This document shows positions 15,627-24,007 of a DNA stretch of 33,008 nucleotides, in pieces. Source of the DNA: Candidatus Aenigmatarchaeota archaeon (GTDB lineage: Archaea > Aenigmatarchaeota > Aenigmatarchaeia > GW2011-AR5 > JAGGXF01). The notes below the pieces were generated by a model that did no database searches, was not told the DNA's origin, and saw only the letters and a list, made by a program, of their open reading frames with translations. Within the stretch, counting starts at the first letter, position 1. The number at the start of each line of letters is the position of its first letter. A program made the position numbers and the translations under genes. The stretch is from contig JAGGXF010000018.1 in NCBI GenBank assembly GCA_021163205.1, forward strand, positions 1-33,008, written 5' to 3'.

Positions 15627-16870
15627 TAACTAGAGAAATGGCTGAAGGAAGAATTTTAGATGGGGTAAGAAGCAGAAAAAATAAATCATCTAGCAAAGGT
15701 ATATTTTTCAGTATGATTGCAGTTCTGCTGGCAGCTGTTCTTATGACATATATGATGCAAAGCAATGAATACGAACGACATGATATTGTCAATATTCGTG
15801 TCAACGCATTGAATAGTTTTCTAGACGATGCCGAGAAGGACATTCAGAGGGCTGTTTACATATCCGCATTTCGTGCTCTCACAACACTCATAGATGATAT
15901 GATTCAAAGAGGGTCGTACTCTGATAATGTCACGGGCAACATAGAAGAGTTGATGATCAATGGTGAACTAGACGGCGTGAAAAAGCCTGTCATGGAAAAT
16001 TCTACACTAACTGAATGGGACCGCAGATTGTCTGACCTTGCAAAGCTTATCGGAGCCAATTTTTCTGTATCTTTTGGTTCTATGTCGGTAAATCAGTCAA
16101 GTCCTTGGACAATAGATATCTACGTGGACGCCACCATAAATCTAAGAGATCAGAGAGGCATGGCATCTTGGCACTACAACAAGTCCTTGCATACCGCTGT
16201 TGACATATCAGGCTTTGAGGACCCAACCTTTGCAATAGAAACATATGCAAAGGTGCATAGAGTAATAAGCAAAACGCCATATGATAATTTTACAACACTC
16301 CTGAAGACAGGTTCTTCCGGATCGTCTTATGTCTACGGGCATGTTGTATATGTGGCGACAGAGGCAGAGGCTAGTGCACTTGCGAATAAGTCCACAACAA
16401 TTCTGGCGGCAGAAGATATGAGCACTTGGCAATCCTCTTTACTCAACCAATTTTTAGGGTTGGTATCAGAAGATTTTCCAAGCAACATAACAACAGCCTA
16501 CATCAAAGTTTCGGATTATTCTGGTTTGCCTTCCAATATACTCTTAGACGGCGACGGGAAGAAGATATGGAATATAGAAAACCTGAGAGACCACTACTAC
16601 CATCCTTACTACAAGGCATCTCCAGATGCTCCATCATTCCTACAGCGGTTGGCCGGAAATTTTTCATCTTCGCCATATGGCATAGAATCACTCGTGGATA
16701 AGGATGAAATCAGCAGCGCGGGTATCGCTGTTTTAAATAATGCGACCAATATAGATTATTTGTACTGGTCAGGCACAGCGGGTGATGAGCAAATCAAAGG
16801 CATGCCAGACTCATTCCTGCTCGACAACGAGCACCTGGACGATTATGATTGTGGGAGTATAACGAGATAG
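15614..16870 (+). CDS. Membrane-anchored extracellular protein of the pilus locus
   Basis: About 418 residues. A Lys/Arg/Ser-rich cytoplasmic stretch of about 35 residues (SRKNKSSSKG) precedes one membrane segment, IFFSMIAVLLAAVLMTYMM. A large extracellular domain follows with no domain I recognise. The KG-IFFSM junction resembles the KG-FIFTM junction of the preceding gene. Start is ATG 15614 after gtgaggat, or ATG 15623, whose ATGA overlaps the upstream stop; the track's 15584 lies deep inside the previous gene. It is the last of five overlapping genes and probably works with them at the cell surface. Confidence 0.68.
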   Translation: METMITREMAEGRILDGVRSRKNKSSSKGIFFSMIAVLLAAVLMTYMMQSNEYERHDIVNIRVNALNSFLDDAEKDIQRAVYISAFRALTTLIDDMIQRGSYSDNVTGNIEELMINGELDGVKKPVMENSTLTEWDRRLSDLAKLIGANFSVSFGSMSVNQSSPWTIDIYVDATINLRDQRGMASWHYNKSLHTAVDISGFEDPTFAIETYAKVHRVISKTPYDNFTTLLKTGSSGSSYVYGHVVYVATEAEASALANKSTTILAAEDMSTWQSSLLNQFLGLVSEDFPSNITTAYIKVSDYSGLPSNILLDGDGKKIWNIENLRDHYYHPYYKASPDAPSFLQRLAGNFSSSPYGIESLVDKDEISSAGIAVLNNATNIDYLYWSGTAGDEQIKGMPDSFLLDNEHLDDYDCGSITR

Positions 16871-16880
16871 GAGAGAAAAA

Positions 16881-17306
16881 ATGAACGAAGAAAAGAGAAG
16901 ACCTCTTGTCGGTGTTGGCGTACTGATTATTAGGAATGGTAAGGTTCTTCTCGGTAAGCGTAAAGGTTCGCATGGTGAGGGAGCATGGTGTTTGCCTGGC
17001 GGACACCTCGAATATGGAGAATCGTTTGAGAATGCTGCAAAGCGAGAAGTTTTTGAAGAAACAGGATTGAAAATAGACGGATTAGAAGTTATATCTGTCA
17101 GTAATGATATTATGTATGGAAAGCATTATGTTACTATAGGGCTTAAACCAGCTCTCGTAGAAGGCGATGTTAAGTTAAAAGAGCATGACAAGGCCGAGGA
17201 ATGGGACTGGTTTGAGTTTGATGCACTACCAGAACCGCTTTTCGTTGCCAGCGAGCGCATCATCAAAAATTATCTCGCAAGGAGGATGTATAAGAAATAT
17301 GGCTGA
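16881..17306 (+). CDS. Nudix hydrolase
   Basis: A Nudix-fold pyrophosphatase that would cut nucleoside diphosphates linked to another group; the substrate cannot be told from sequence. The Nudix box GX5EX7REUXEEXGU is complete at residues about 41-63 (GHLEYGES... KREVFEETGL), and the general fold order (VGVGVLIIRNGKVLLGKRKG, then WCLPGGH) is intact. 141 residues, normal. ATG 16881 follows ggagagaaaa. It starts ten bases after the pilus-locus gene, so it may ride on that transcript without a role in pili. Confidence 0.93.
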   Translation: MNEEKRRPLVGVGVLIIRNGKVLLGKRKGSHGEGAWCLPGGHLEYGESFENAAKREVFEETGLKIDGLEVISVSNDIMYGKHYVTIGLKPALVEGDVKLKEHDKAEEWDWFEFDALPEPLFVASERIIKNYLARRMYKKYG

Positions 17307-17320
17307 AAAAGACACCGTAA

Positions 17321-17345
17321 GTTTTTTAGCTCTTTTTAGCTCTTC
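17321..17345 (+). terminator. T-rich transcription terminator after the Nudix gene
   Basis: Gttttttagctctttttagctctt lies 15 bases after the Nudix stop: two T runs on the coding strand with no strong hairpin, the usual archaeal intrinsic termination signal. The rest of the 173-base gap holds the promoter of the next gene and no ORF. Confidence 0.45.
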
Positions 17346-17450
17346 TTAGGTTATGTTTAAATCTTCGTCTTTTTCTGAACCAAAAAGAAATTATTTCCTA
17401 CATGATTTTATCACATCTTCCGAGAGAGTCAGTTCTATCTAGACAAATTA

Positions 17451-17459
17451 TTTATATAA
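17451..17459 (+). promoter_or_regulatory. TATA box for the HTH/coiled-coil gene
   Basis: TTTATATAA is centred 25 bases before ATG 17480, giving a leaderless transcript. This supports 17480 rather than the track's 17402 as the start, because 17402 would lie upstream of the promoter. Confidence 0.7.
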
Positions 17460-17479
17460 GGCTCTTGCAATATATTATC

Positions 17480-18619
17480 ATGGCTGTTATTCAGACCGCT
17501 GTGGACAAACTAGTCAAACTTGTCAAAGAAAGAGGGAAGATAAGCATACCCGAGGCTGCCAAAACTTTGGGCGTTTCAGAATCTGTGATAGAGGAATGGG
17601 CTTCTTTTCTCCAGGAGCAAGGCATACTTGGTGTTGAATACAGACTTGCAACTGGTTATTTAGTCGGTAAAAAATTAACTGAAAAAGAAAAAGTCCAGAA
17701 GTTAAAGCAGTTTAAGGAGACACAAGACCTATTCACGGTGCGCGCAGAAACTATGCTTGAAAAACTGGAAAAACATTCCAAGGTCATAGATGATATCGAA
17801 GCAGAGTTCTCAAAATTGAAAAAAACTATAGATACGACAAAGATATCGAAAGAGCTTAAGACTTTATACGATGCGGAAAAAGAACGTGAGGATATAAAAC
17901 GGCGTGTGGCAGCTCTCGAACAAAAAATAAAAAGCAACATTGAAGACATTCACAAACAACTTATAAACGAGCATAAGAAATACGAAAACATTCTCAGCAA
18001 GAGAAAAGAAATAGACAAGTATCTGGAGATAAAACACGAAAGATTAAGTCTTTTGAGAAGCAGAGAGAGAAGCATTGAAGAAAGGATTAAAAAACTTTCA
18101 GAGAGCTTGCAAAAAATAAAGAATACAATTAAAAATGAAAACCAGGAATTTTCCGAGATAAAGGAAAGATATAATCAGCTGGACAAGTTGGAGAAAAAGC
18201 TTTCTGAAAATATTGAGAGGCATAAGAAAACAATCCTTGAGCTTGAAAATATGGCTGAAAAAAAAGACAAAGAAATAATAAATGCTCAAAAAGAAATAGT
18301 GAAGAAGGTGAAAAATGCGGAGAAAAATCTTAAAAAAGAGTTACAGAAGGGAGAGACCAAATACAAGAAAATTGAAAGAGTGTTCAAAGTTAAAGCAAAA
18401 ATAGATCAACTACTCGAAGAGCTTGAGAAAGAAAAGAGTGAAATGGAGAAGGACCTTCGGTATATAATAAAAACTGCAAAGGCGTTCAAGTCGTCTTTCA
18501 GATTGCCTCTCGAGAAGAACATTGTTATATTGAATAAAAAAATGAAAAAAGTCGAAAAAACTAACAAACTTTTCAGGCAAAAAAGCCAGAGATTGTTAAA
18601 GCTTATGAAGAGCTTGTAG
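17480..18619 (+). CDS. HTH plus long coiled-coil protein, pilus operon
   Basis: 379 residues. The first 60 look like a winged or simple helix-turn-helix (KERGKISIPEAAKTLGVSES, then VIEEWASFLQEQGIL and a short wing), and the rest is almost entirely heptad-type coiled coil rich in Lys/Glu to about residue 370. I do not recognise a named family. It starts its own leaderless transcript and precedes the secretion ATPase by 42 bases, so it may be a cytoplasmic scaffold or regulator of the pilus motor. The HTH could equally be a protein-protein module. Confidence 0.75.
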   Translation: MAVIQTAVDKLVKLVKERGKISIPEAAKTLGVSESVIEEWASFLQEQGILGVEYRLATGYLVGKKLTEKEKVQKLKQFKETQDLFTVRAETMLEKLEKHSKVIDDIEAEFSKLKKTIDTTKISKELKTLYDAEKEREDIKRRVAALEQKIKSNIEDIHKQLINEHKKYENILSKRKEIDKYLEIKHERLSLLRSRERSIEERIKKLSESLQKIKNTIKNENQEFSEIKERYNQLDKLEKKLSENIERHKKTILELENMAEKKDKEIINAQKEIVKKVKNAEKNLKKELQKGETKYKKIERVFKVKAKIDQLLEELEKEKSEMEKDLRYIIKTAKAFKSSFRLPLEKNIVILNKKMKKVEKTNKLFRQKSQRLLKLMKSL

Positions 18620-18661
18620 TCAAATAAATTTAATAAAGGTTAGAACTTGGGGAGGAATGGA

Positions 18662-20281
18662 ATGATTTTAGCTTCGTACCAGTTTAATGCTGGCGACATT
18701 CCTGTTAAAATAGAAATAAAAACTGTTGAGGGGGAGTATGTACCCATTTATAAGGTTTCTGTGACAGGAGTGGAAAAAACCACAGAACTGATTCTCGAAA
18801 AGATAAAATCAGAACTGGTGAAAGAAGTTTCTCTCGACATAAAAGACCTTCGAAATATAAAAAGATCTGCCGAGATTAGAAAAAAGTTTGAAGAAAAGAT
18901 ATCATTTCTTGTCAAAAAGTATTTTCCGGATGCCAGCGAGAAGACAACAAGGTATCTGGCAGCTTACCTGATTCAGAAAAGCATTGGTTTGGGCTCTCTA
19001 GACCTTCTCATAGCAGACGACAATCTCGAGGAGATAGCGATCAACAATTCTGAAGAAGCGGTGTGGGTTTATCACAAGAAGTATGGTTGGCTCAAGACAA
19101 ACATAAAAATGGAGAACGAAGACAAAATCTACTATTATGCTTCGTCTATAGGGAGACGCATTGGAAGACAAATAACACTTCTCGAACCACTTATGGATGC
19201 TACTTTAGAAACAGGTGACCGTGTTAATGCCACACTGGAGCCAATATCAACTTTTGGCAACACAATAACAATACGAAAATTCTCCAGACGACCTTGGACA
19301 ATCACAGACTTTATAGCAAGCAATACCATATCCATAGAAGCGTCTGCGTTGCTCTGGTTGGCTGTTCAGTATGAGCTTTCCACTCTCATATCAGGCGGAA
19401 CAGCATCTGGAAAAACATCTATGCTTAATGTAATATCCAATTTCTTTCCACCAAACCAGAGAATAATTTCGATAGAGGATACGAGAGAAATAACCTTACC
19501 AAAGTTTTTGCACTGGGTCCCGATGACTACTAGACTCCCAAACCCAGAAGGAAAAGGTGGAGTATCTATGTTGGACTTGATAGTCAACTCCCTCAGGATG
19601 CGACCGGACAGAATAATAGTTGGTGAAATTAGAAGACAACGCGAGGCAGAAGTTATGTTTGAGGCTATGCATACGGGCCACTCTGTTTATGCAACTGTTC
19701 ACGCAAACAATACAAAAGAAACTATAGTAAGGCTGACAAACCCTCCCATAAACATACCAAAGACTATGCTGCCCGCAATATCGTTGATAGTTGTTCAGTA
19801 CAGGAACAGGCGTGTGGGTTATAGGCGAACATTCCAGGTCGCAGAAATTCTACCAGACGGTGATGCCAGAGTATTGATGCAGTGGAACGCAAAGAAGGAC
19901 CGACTGGAAAAGGTTGCCCGTTCTGTTAATCTTATGAACACATTAGAAACATACACTGGCTATACGAGAAACGAAATACAAAAAGACCTTATAGAGAAAG
20001 GAAAGGTCTTGAAATGGTTGGTCAAACACAAAGTCAACAATATCCACGATGTTGGTTATGTTATGGCAGAGTATTATACTAACAAGAAAAAACTTATGGA
20101 TTATGTCAACAAAAATAAGCCCATTAAGTTTAAGGCTCCTGAGCAAAGAGTACCTGAAGAAGGGAAGAAGAAAAGAGTGAAGAAGAGAGAACCTGCCGTG
20201 AAGAAAGTCATGAGGCGATTTAAAAAAGTTATGCCTAAAAAAAGAAGAGCATCTCCAGCTAGAAGAAAAAAATCAAAATAA
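18662..20281 (+). CDS. Type IV pilus/type II secretion ATPase (GspE/TadA-like)
   Basis: A hexameric motor ATPase that powers pilin assembly from the cytoplasmic side. Key motifs are all present: Walker A GGTASGKTS near residue 245, Asp box ISIEDTREI, Walker B region RPDRIIVGEIRRQRE near 315, and His box ATVHANNTKE near 345. About 539 residues from ATG 18662, which has a strong Shine-Dalgarno (ggggaggaatggaATG); the track's TTG 18647 would include it. The last 40 residues are a strongly basic tail (KKRVKKREPAVKKVMRRFKK) after a Lys/Pro linker. A copy of the DNA encoding this tail lies at 27509-27610. Confidence 0.92.
   Translation: MILASYQFNAGDIPVKIEIKTVEGEYVPIYKVSVTGVEKTTELILEKIKSELVKEVSLDIKDLRNIKRSAEIRKKFEEKISFLVKKYFPDASEKTTRYLAAYLIQKSIGLGSLDLLIADDNLEEIAINNSEEAVWVYHKKYGWLKTNIKMENEDKIYYYASSIGRRIGRQITLLEPLMDATLETGDRVNATLEPISTFGNTITIRKFSRRPWTITDFIASNTISIEASALLWLAVQYELSTLISGGTASGKTSMLNVISNFFPPNQRIISIEDTREITLPKFLHWVPMTTRLPNPEGKGGVSMLDLIVNSLRMRPDRIIVGEIRRQREAEVMFEAMHTGHSVYATVHANNTKETIVRLTNPPINIPKTMLPAISLIVVQYRNRRVGYRRTFQVAEILPDGDARVLMQWNAKKDRLEKVARSVNLMNTLETYTGYTRNEIQKDLIEKGKVLKWLVKHKVNNIHDVGYVMAEYYTNKKKLMDYVNKNKPIKFKAPEQRVPEEGKKKRVKKREPAVKKVMRRFKKVMPKKRRASPARRKKSK
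20177..20279 (+). repeat. Direct repeat copy 1 (3' end of the ATPase gene)
   Basis: These 103 bases encode the basic C-terminal tail of the ATPase in frame. The copy at 27509-27610 is the same apart from one missing A in a run of seven, one A-to-G change and small differences at the end. Both are in the same orientation, 7.2 kb apart. Confidence 0.9.
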
Positions 20282-20352
20282 GAACCGTAGTAAATGTTTT
20301 GTTGAATTGATATCATCAAGCCGAACTATAGCTATATTTGGGTGGGAGAGAA

Positions 20353-21162
20353 GTGAAATTTTTTGAACTGCTCGCTAGCAAATTCCCGGACCTAGACTTT
20401 AAACTTAGACAAGCCGGTATAGACAAATCTCCGAAAGATTTTATGAAGATGGTTTTAATATCCTCTCTTTATATCTCGCTTGGTATTGTTGTGTTTCTTT
20501 TTTTCATATTTTTCAAACTCGAAAAAAACATTTTACTTTTGCTGGTATTGTGGCCCATCTTGTTTTTTTTATCTTTTTTTTACATAATGAAGTATCCTGA
20601 TATGAAAAGAATACATCGCGCTAAAAATATAGAAAAAGACCTCATATCTGCAGGGCGGCACATACTCATAGAGCTTGAGTCAGGTATAACAATATTCGAT
20701 GCACTCGTTTCTGTTTCTGAAGGATATGGAGAAACAAGCAGAGAGTTCAAAAAAATCGTCGAAGAGGTTAACATGGGAAGTAGCTTGGAGAAAGCCTTTG
20801 ACAAAGTTTTGGAGACCAACCCATCCAACGGTTTCAGGAGAATCTGTTGGCAAATAATTAACTCCTTGAGAACAGGCTCTGATATAGCGTCGTCTTTAAA
20901 AATTGTCATAGACCAGCTCACAGAAGAGCAAATAATAGAGATTAAGAATTACGGGAAAACTCTTAATCCTCTGGCTATGTTCTATATGATACTCGCTGTT
21001 GTTATACCGTCCTTAGGAGTGTCTATGATGCTCATATTTTCGAGCTTCTTTCCCATCCCAATGTCGATGGGTATATTATTATTTTTGGTCTTTTTCCTCG
21101 GATTTATCCAATTCATGTTCGTTTCCGTTGCCAAGTCTACGAGACCAACAATATCGACATAG
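20353..21162 (+). CDS. Type II secretion/pilus membrane protein (GspF/TadB-like), first copy
   Basis: The integral membrane platform of the pilus machine, which works with the ATPase. The order is a soluble N-terminus (FPDLDFKLRQAGI), two adjacent membrane segments near residues 35-80, a cytosolic GspF-type helical domain (RHILIELESGITIFDALVSV, GSSLEKAFDKVLE, INSLRTGSDIASSL), then two C-terminal membrane segments. 269 residues from GTG 20353, which follows gggagagaa; the track's TTG 20338 would include that site. It lies 71 bases after the ATPase and is followed nine bases on by a second paralogue. Confidence 0.88.
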   Translation: MKFFELLASKFPDLDFKLRQAGIDKSPKDFMKMVLISSLYISLGIVVFLFFIFFKLEKNILLLLVLWPILFFLSFFYIMKYPDMKRIHRAKNIEKDLISAGRHILIELESGITIFDALVSVSEGYGETSREFKKIVEEVNMGSSLEKAFDKVLETNPSNGFRRICWQIINSLRTGSDIASSLKIVIDQLTEEQIIEIKNYGKTLNPLAMFYMILAVVIPSLGVSMMLIFSSFFPIPMSMGILLFLVFFLGFIQFMFVSVAKSTRPTIST

Positions 21163-21171
21163 GTGCATTTA

Positions 21172-22149
21172 ATGAAACCCGACTACAAAATTATTGGAAG
21201 AATGATACCGAACTTAATAGTAAAAGTTTATAACGACCTTTTAAAAAAAACAGATTTGGATATGGATGGTCACGAATTTACAGGATTCTTACTCTTTTTT
21301 TCTCTGCTTCTTGGAGTATTTGTATACTTTCTCCAGCCGCTTGGTTATTATAGTCTGATAGTAGGTGAGCTCGCGTTTTTTTCTCCGTGGATTTTATCTT
21401 ATGTTCTTTTGGATTTTTCGATATATCGAAGAACAAGAGAAATAGAAAAGGTTTTATCAGATTTTCTTCAGTTGACATCAGCGAATATTAGGGCCGGGAT
21501 GAGCATTGATAAGGCTCTGTGGTTCGCTATTAGACCAGAGTTCGGTGCTCTATCGAGAGAAATAGAAGGCGTGGCAAAGGAAACAATGAGTGGGAAGGCG
21601 CTTGAAGAAAGCCTGAAAGAGCTTGGTGAAAAGTTCGATTCTCTTATGATTAAAAGAGCGATGAAATTGATTGTGGCTGGGATAAGGTCTGGTGGAGAGA
21701 TGGCATACCTGCTAGACAGGATAGCTCACAGCATACGAAAAACACAGACCATTCAAAAGGAAATAGCAGCCAACGTCATGACCTACACGATATTTATATT
21801 TTTTGCTGTTTGTGTGGCTGCTCCATTTTTGTTTGGTCTCAGTTTTCAGGTGATAACAATTATGCAACAGCTTTCTGAGACTATATCAATACCTGCAACA
21901 GGAGCGGCTTCTTTTTCCACCCCCATAAACTTTGCTGGCCCTGCCGTAAGTCCGGTAGATTTCAAAATATTTGCCATAGTTTCGTTGGTGGTCACTTCCT
22001 TGTTCTCATCAATGCTACTTTCCATAATACGCTCCGGCTCAGCAAAAGAAACCGTTCGAATCTTTCCTATTTTAGCTGGGATATCTGTCGTAGTGTTCTT
22101 TGCTGCGATACACTTGCTTGGTGGGGTAATGGGTTCAATAATCTATTAA
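21172..22149 (+). CDS. Type II secretion/pilus membrane protein (GspF/TadC-like), second copy
   Basis: The second GspF-domain membrane protein: two N-terminal membrane segments, a cytosolic helical domain (LSDFLQLTSANIRAGMSIDKA, AKETMSGKALEESLKELGEKF, LIVAGIRSGGEMAYLLDRIA), then three hydrophobic segments at the C-terminus. 325 residues. ATG 21172 follows taggtgcattta; the GGTG overlaps the upstream region, suggesting coupling. One ATPase with two TadC-like proteins is the arrangement known for several archaeal adhesive pili. Confidence 0.88.
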   Translation: MKPDYKIIGRMIPNLIVKVYNDLLKKTDLDMDGHEFTGFLLFFSLLLGVFVYFLQPLGYYSLIVGELAFFSPWILSYVLLDFSIYRRTREIEKVLSDFLQLTSANIRAGMSIDKALWFAIRPEFGALSREIEGVAKETMSGKALEESLKELGEKFDSLMIKRAMKLIVAGIRSGGEMAYLLDRIAHSIRKTQTIQKEIAANVMTYTIFIFFAVCVAAPFLFGLSFQVITIMQQLSETISIPATGAASFSTPINFAGPAVSPVDFKIFAIVSLVVTSLFSSMLLSIIRSGSAKETVRIFPILAGISVVVFFAAIHLLGGVMGSIIY

Positions 22150-22194
22150 AAGCAGATATGTGGCTATTTCCGGGAAATCATGAAGTATGGAAAC

Positions 22195-22203
22195 GTTTAT
22201 ATA
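22195..22203 (+). promoter_or_regulatory. TATA box for the major pilin gene
   Basis: GTTTATATA lies about 50 bases before the GTG at 22248, leaving a short 5' leader of about 20 bases that contains GAGGTGAT just before the start. A separate promoter with a strong ribosome-binding site fits a highly expressed pilin. Confidence 0.6.
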
Positions 22204-22247
22204 CTAGTTCAATGAAAAAAATTATAGTGAATATTCGAGGTGATAAA

Positions 22248-22694
22248 GTGAAGTCGAAAAAAGCACAGGCAGCCATGGAGTTCTTGATGACTTATGGCTG
22301 GATGATTTTGATTGTGCTTGTTGCAATAGGAGCTCTATACTACCTCGGTGTCTTTAGTCCAGGGAAGTATGTCCCAGCAAGGTGTGAATTCTATCAGGCC
22401 GGTTTTACCTGCCTTGATTATAAGGTTAACACTTCCGGCGTGTCGCTTTATCTTGGTCAGAATCTTGGAAAGTCTATAAATGTAACTAATGTCACGCTAG
22501 CCGCAGTCAGCTGTTCGGGAACATCGCCGTCAACACCATTCACCATGAACTCAGGAGACAAGCAAAACATAGTTCTTTCCTGCTCAGGAATTTCAGGAGA
22601 CAACTTCAACTCCGACATAACGATAAAATATAAAGATTTGGACACCGGATACGAGCACGTTGCACACGGAAAGATAAGTGCTCCAGTCGAGTAA
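22248..22694 (+). CDS. Probable major pilin, class III signal peptide
   Basis: 148 residues. Leader VKSKKA, then QAAMEFLMTYGWMILIVLVA: Gln at +1, Glu at +5, the pilin pattern typical of DPANN-type archaea. The mature protein has a single hydrophobic helix and a small extracellular domain with two or more Cys pairs (CEFYQAGFTCL, SCSG twice) and several glycosylation sequons (NVT, NTS). GTG 22248 is chosen because of gaggtgataaaGTG; the track's ATG 22158 precedes the promoter. It sits at the end of the secretion-machine genes and is likely the main filament subunit. Confidence 0.88.
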   Translation: MKSKKAQAAMEFLMTYGWMILIVLVAIGALYYLGVFSPGKYVPARCEFYQAGFTCLDYKVNTSGVSLYLGQNLGKSINVTNVTLAAVSCSGTSPSTPFTMNSGDKQNIVLSCSGISGDNFNSDITIKYKDLDTGYEHVAHGKISAPVE

Positions 22695-22702
22695 ATCTGA
22701 GC

Positions 22703-22725
22703 TCCTCTCTTTTCTTTTTTATTTT
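22703..22725 (+). terminator. Pyrimidine-rich terminator after the pilin
   Basis: Tcctctcttttcttttttatttt lies eight bases after the pilin stop, a long T-rich tract on the coding strand of the kind that ends archaeal transcripts. No strong hairpin precedes it. Confidence 0.5.
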
Positions 22726-22787
22726 CACATGACTTAGACCAAGCTTTTAATCTTTTTCTTATGTAATTATTATGTAGTGGTTATACT

Positions 22788-23840
22788 ATGGTAATTGAAG
22801 CTTCATCAGAGGACATTACTAAATTATTTAAGATACCGACTGTTCAAGAATTAAAAGGAAAAATAAAAAACGGATACAGGGAACTAAAACTGTCCCGGGG
22901 GTCCAGCATAAGTAATGTTATCGACACCTTGAAAAGTGTTGAAATAGATAGAGAGATAGTGATACTTCCCGAAGACTTTAATAAAAAAATTTTAGGCGAA
23001 AGATGGAAAACAAAGGGAACTGTTAGAAAAATACAGATTACGGAAAATGGAAAATTAAAAAGACGTCATGGCTGTGTATATTTTCCTTTTGAGCTGATAT
23101 ATGAAAATTTCTCTAAACTGAAAAAATATCATGGAAGAAATATTTATGCTTTTTGGGGTTGGCAGGGTTCTGACCATAAGTTCAGAGCCAGAACACACTC
23201 TGCTATTATAGAGGGCATCTGGTTACAGCAATTTTGTAAATCTGAAAAAACAGAAGAAAAAATAACTTTTGATCATATAAGCTGCGAACACGAGTTTGTT
23301 GCTTATGTTCCTTCTAGGTCGGAAAAAAATAAAAGCTATAAAGTAACTTTGCTTTATCAGCCCCTTCTGTTTTTAGATCCACTTCAAAAGTATCAACTTT
23401 ATGGAAAGGAGTTTACTATTAAAGGAAAGAAACACAGACCACTGGATGAATATTGTCGTGATGCTTGTGCAGACACATCTTGTGATGACGCCAGGTATCA
23501 TTTTAAAATAAATAACTTTCAAAAACATTACCCTTACTATGATTGTGCCCACGCGATCGCTGCGCGCGAAGAATTGTTGTCAAAGGGGAAACTTAAGTTC
23601 AAAGATTTAGACTTGGATGCGGTCGCCCTTCCCATAAGTCCGAGACCAGCTGAAGAGCATTCCGACCTACACTATATTGGGCTCAAATATGTGGCTAGAA
23701 AAGTAGGTGGTAAAATCAGAGAGATGACAAAAGACATGCTAGAAGCCATTTCCTGGAACTATATTGGTTGTTGTGGTGTAGATGCAGCCTATCAAAAATA
23801 TTTTTCCAAGAAGCCAAAGAAACTTATAAAAGTTATATAA
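22788..23840 (+). CDS. Hypothetical protein, Cys/His-rich C-terminal half
   Basis: 350 residues; I do not recognise the family. The N-terminal 60 residues look like a helical domain. The middle contains FWGWQGSDHKFRARTHSAII, and the C-terminal half has clustered Cys and His (YCRDACADTSCDDARYH, YYDCAHAIAARE, YIGCCGVDAAY) that could bind metal or form a Zn or Fe site. No signal peptide or membrane segment. It has its own A/T-rich promoter region (attattatgtagtg) and sits alone between the pilin and tRNA-Trp. Function unknown. Confidence 0.75.
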   Translation: MVIEASSEDITKLFKIPTVQELKGKIKNGYRELKLSRGSSISNVIDTLKSVEIDREIVILPEDFNKKILGERWKTKGTVRKIQITENGKLKRRHGCVYFPFELIYENFSKLKKYHGRNIYAFWGWQGSDHKFRARTHSAIIEGIWLQQFCKSEKTEEKITFDHISCEHEFVAYVPSRSEKNKSYKVTLLYQPLLFLDPLQKYQLYGKEFTIKGKKHRPLDEYCRDACADTSCDDARYHFKINNFQKHYPYYDCAHAIAAREELLSKGKLKFKDLDLDAVALPISPRPAEEHSDLHYIGLKYVARKVGGKIREMTKDMLEAISWNYIGCCGVDAAYQKYFSKKPKKLIKVI

Positions 23841-23841
23841 A
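23833..23841 (+). promoter_or_regulatory. TATA-like box for tRNA-Trp
   Basis: TTATATAAA at the 3' end of the preceding gene is centred about 32 bases before the tRNA 5' end, the usual place for an archaeal tRNA promoter. A second A/T-rich tttttataata lies closer. Confidence 0.45.
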
Positions 23842-23868
23842 TGTTTTTATAATATTTTATCTCTTAGC

Positions 23869-23991
23869 GGGGTCATAATCTAGCCAGGTAGGATGGCAGG
23901 CTCCAGACGTTTCTGGAGCGTTGAGATGCCTTCGGCATCGGTGATATGAAAGAGAAACCTGCTAACGGGGGTTCAAATCCCTCTGACCCCA
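23869..23991 (+). tRNA. trnW: tRNA-Trp (CCA) with an anticodon-loop intron
   Basis: Acceptor stem GGGGTCA/TGACCCC, D-stem ATCT/GGAT (one wobble), anticodon stem GCAGG/CCTGC, T-stem GGGGG/CCCTC with loop TTCAAAT, and discriminator A. The anticodon loop is C-T-CCA-G-A, so it reads the UGG codon. A predicted intron of about 50 bases (23907-23956) follows base 37, the canonical archaeal site. At its start the sequence can fold GCTCCAGA-cgt-TTCTGGAGC, pairing the anticodon with the intron, and GATGCC-ttc-GGCATC forms a second hairpin. No 3' CCA is encoded. A T run (gattattttttc) follows. Confidence 0.92.
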
Positions 23992-23998
23992 CTATGAT

Positions 23999-24007
23999 TA
24001 TTTTTTC
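23999..24007 (+). terminator. T-run terminator after tRNA-Trp
   Basis: Tattttttc begins eight bases after the end of the tRNA, a simple T-run stop for the tRNA transcript. The next 45 bases hold the promoter region of the following gene. Confidence 0.4.

Noticed and set aside
23907-23956. C/D box guide RNA in the tRNA-Trp intron, as in haloarchaea
   Set aside because: A partial box C (ggtgatatga) is present but no CTGA box D lies in the intron, and no convincing C'/D' pair was found.
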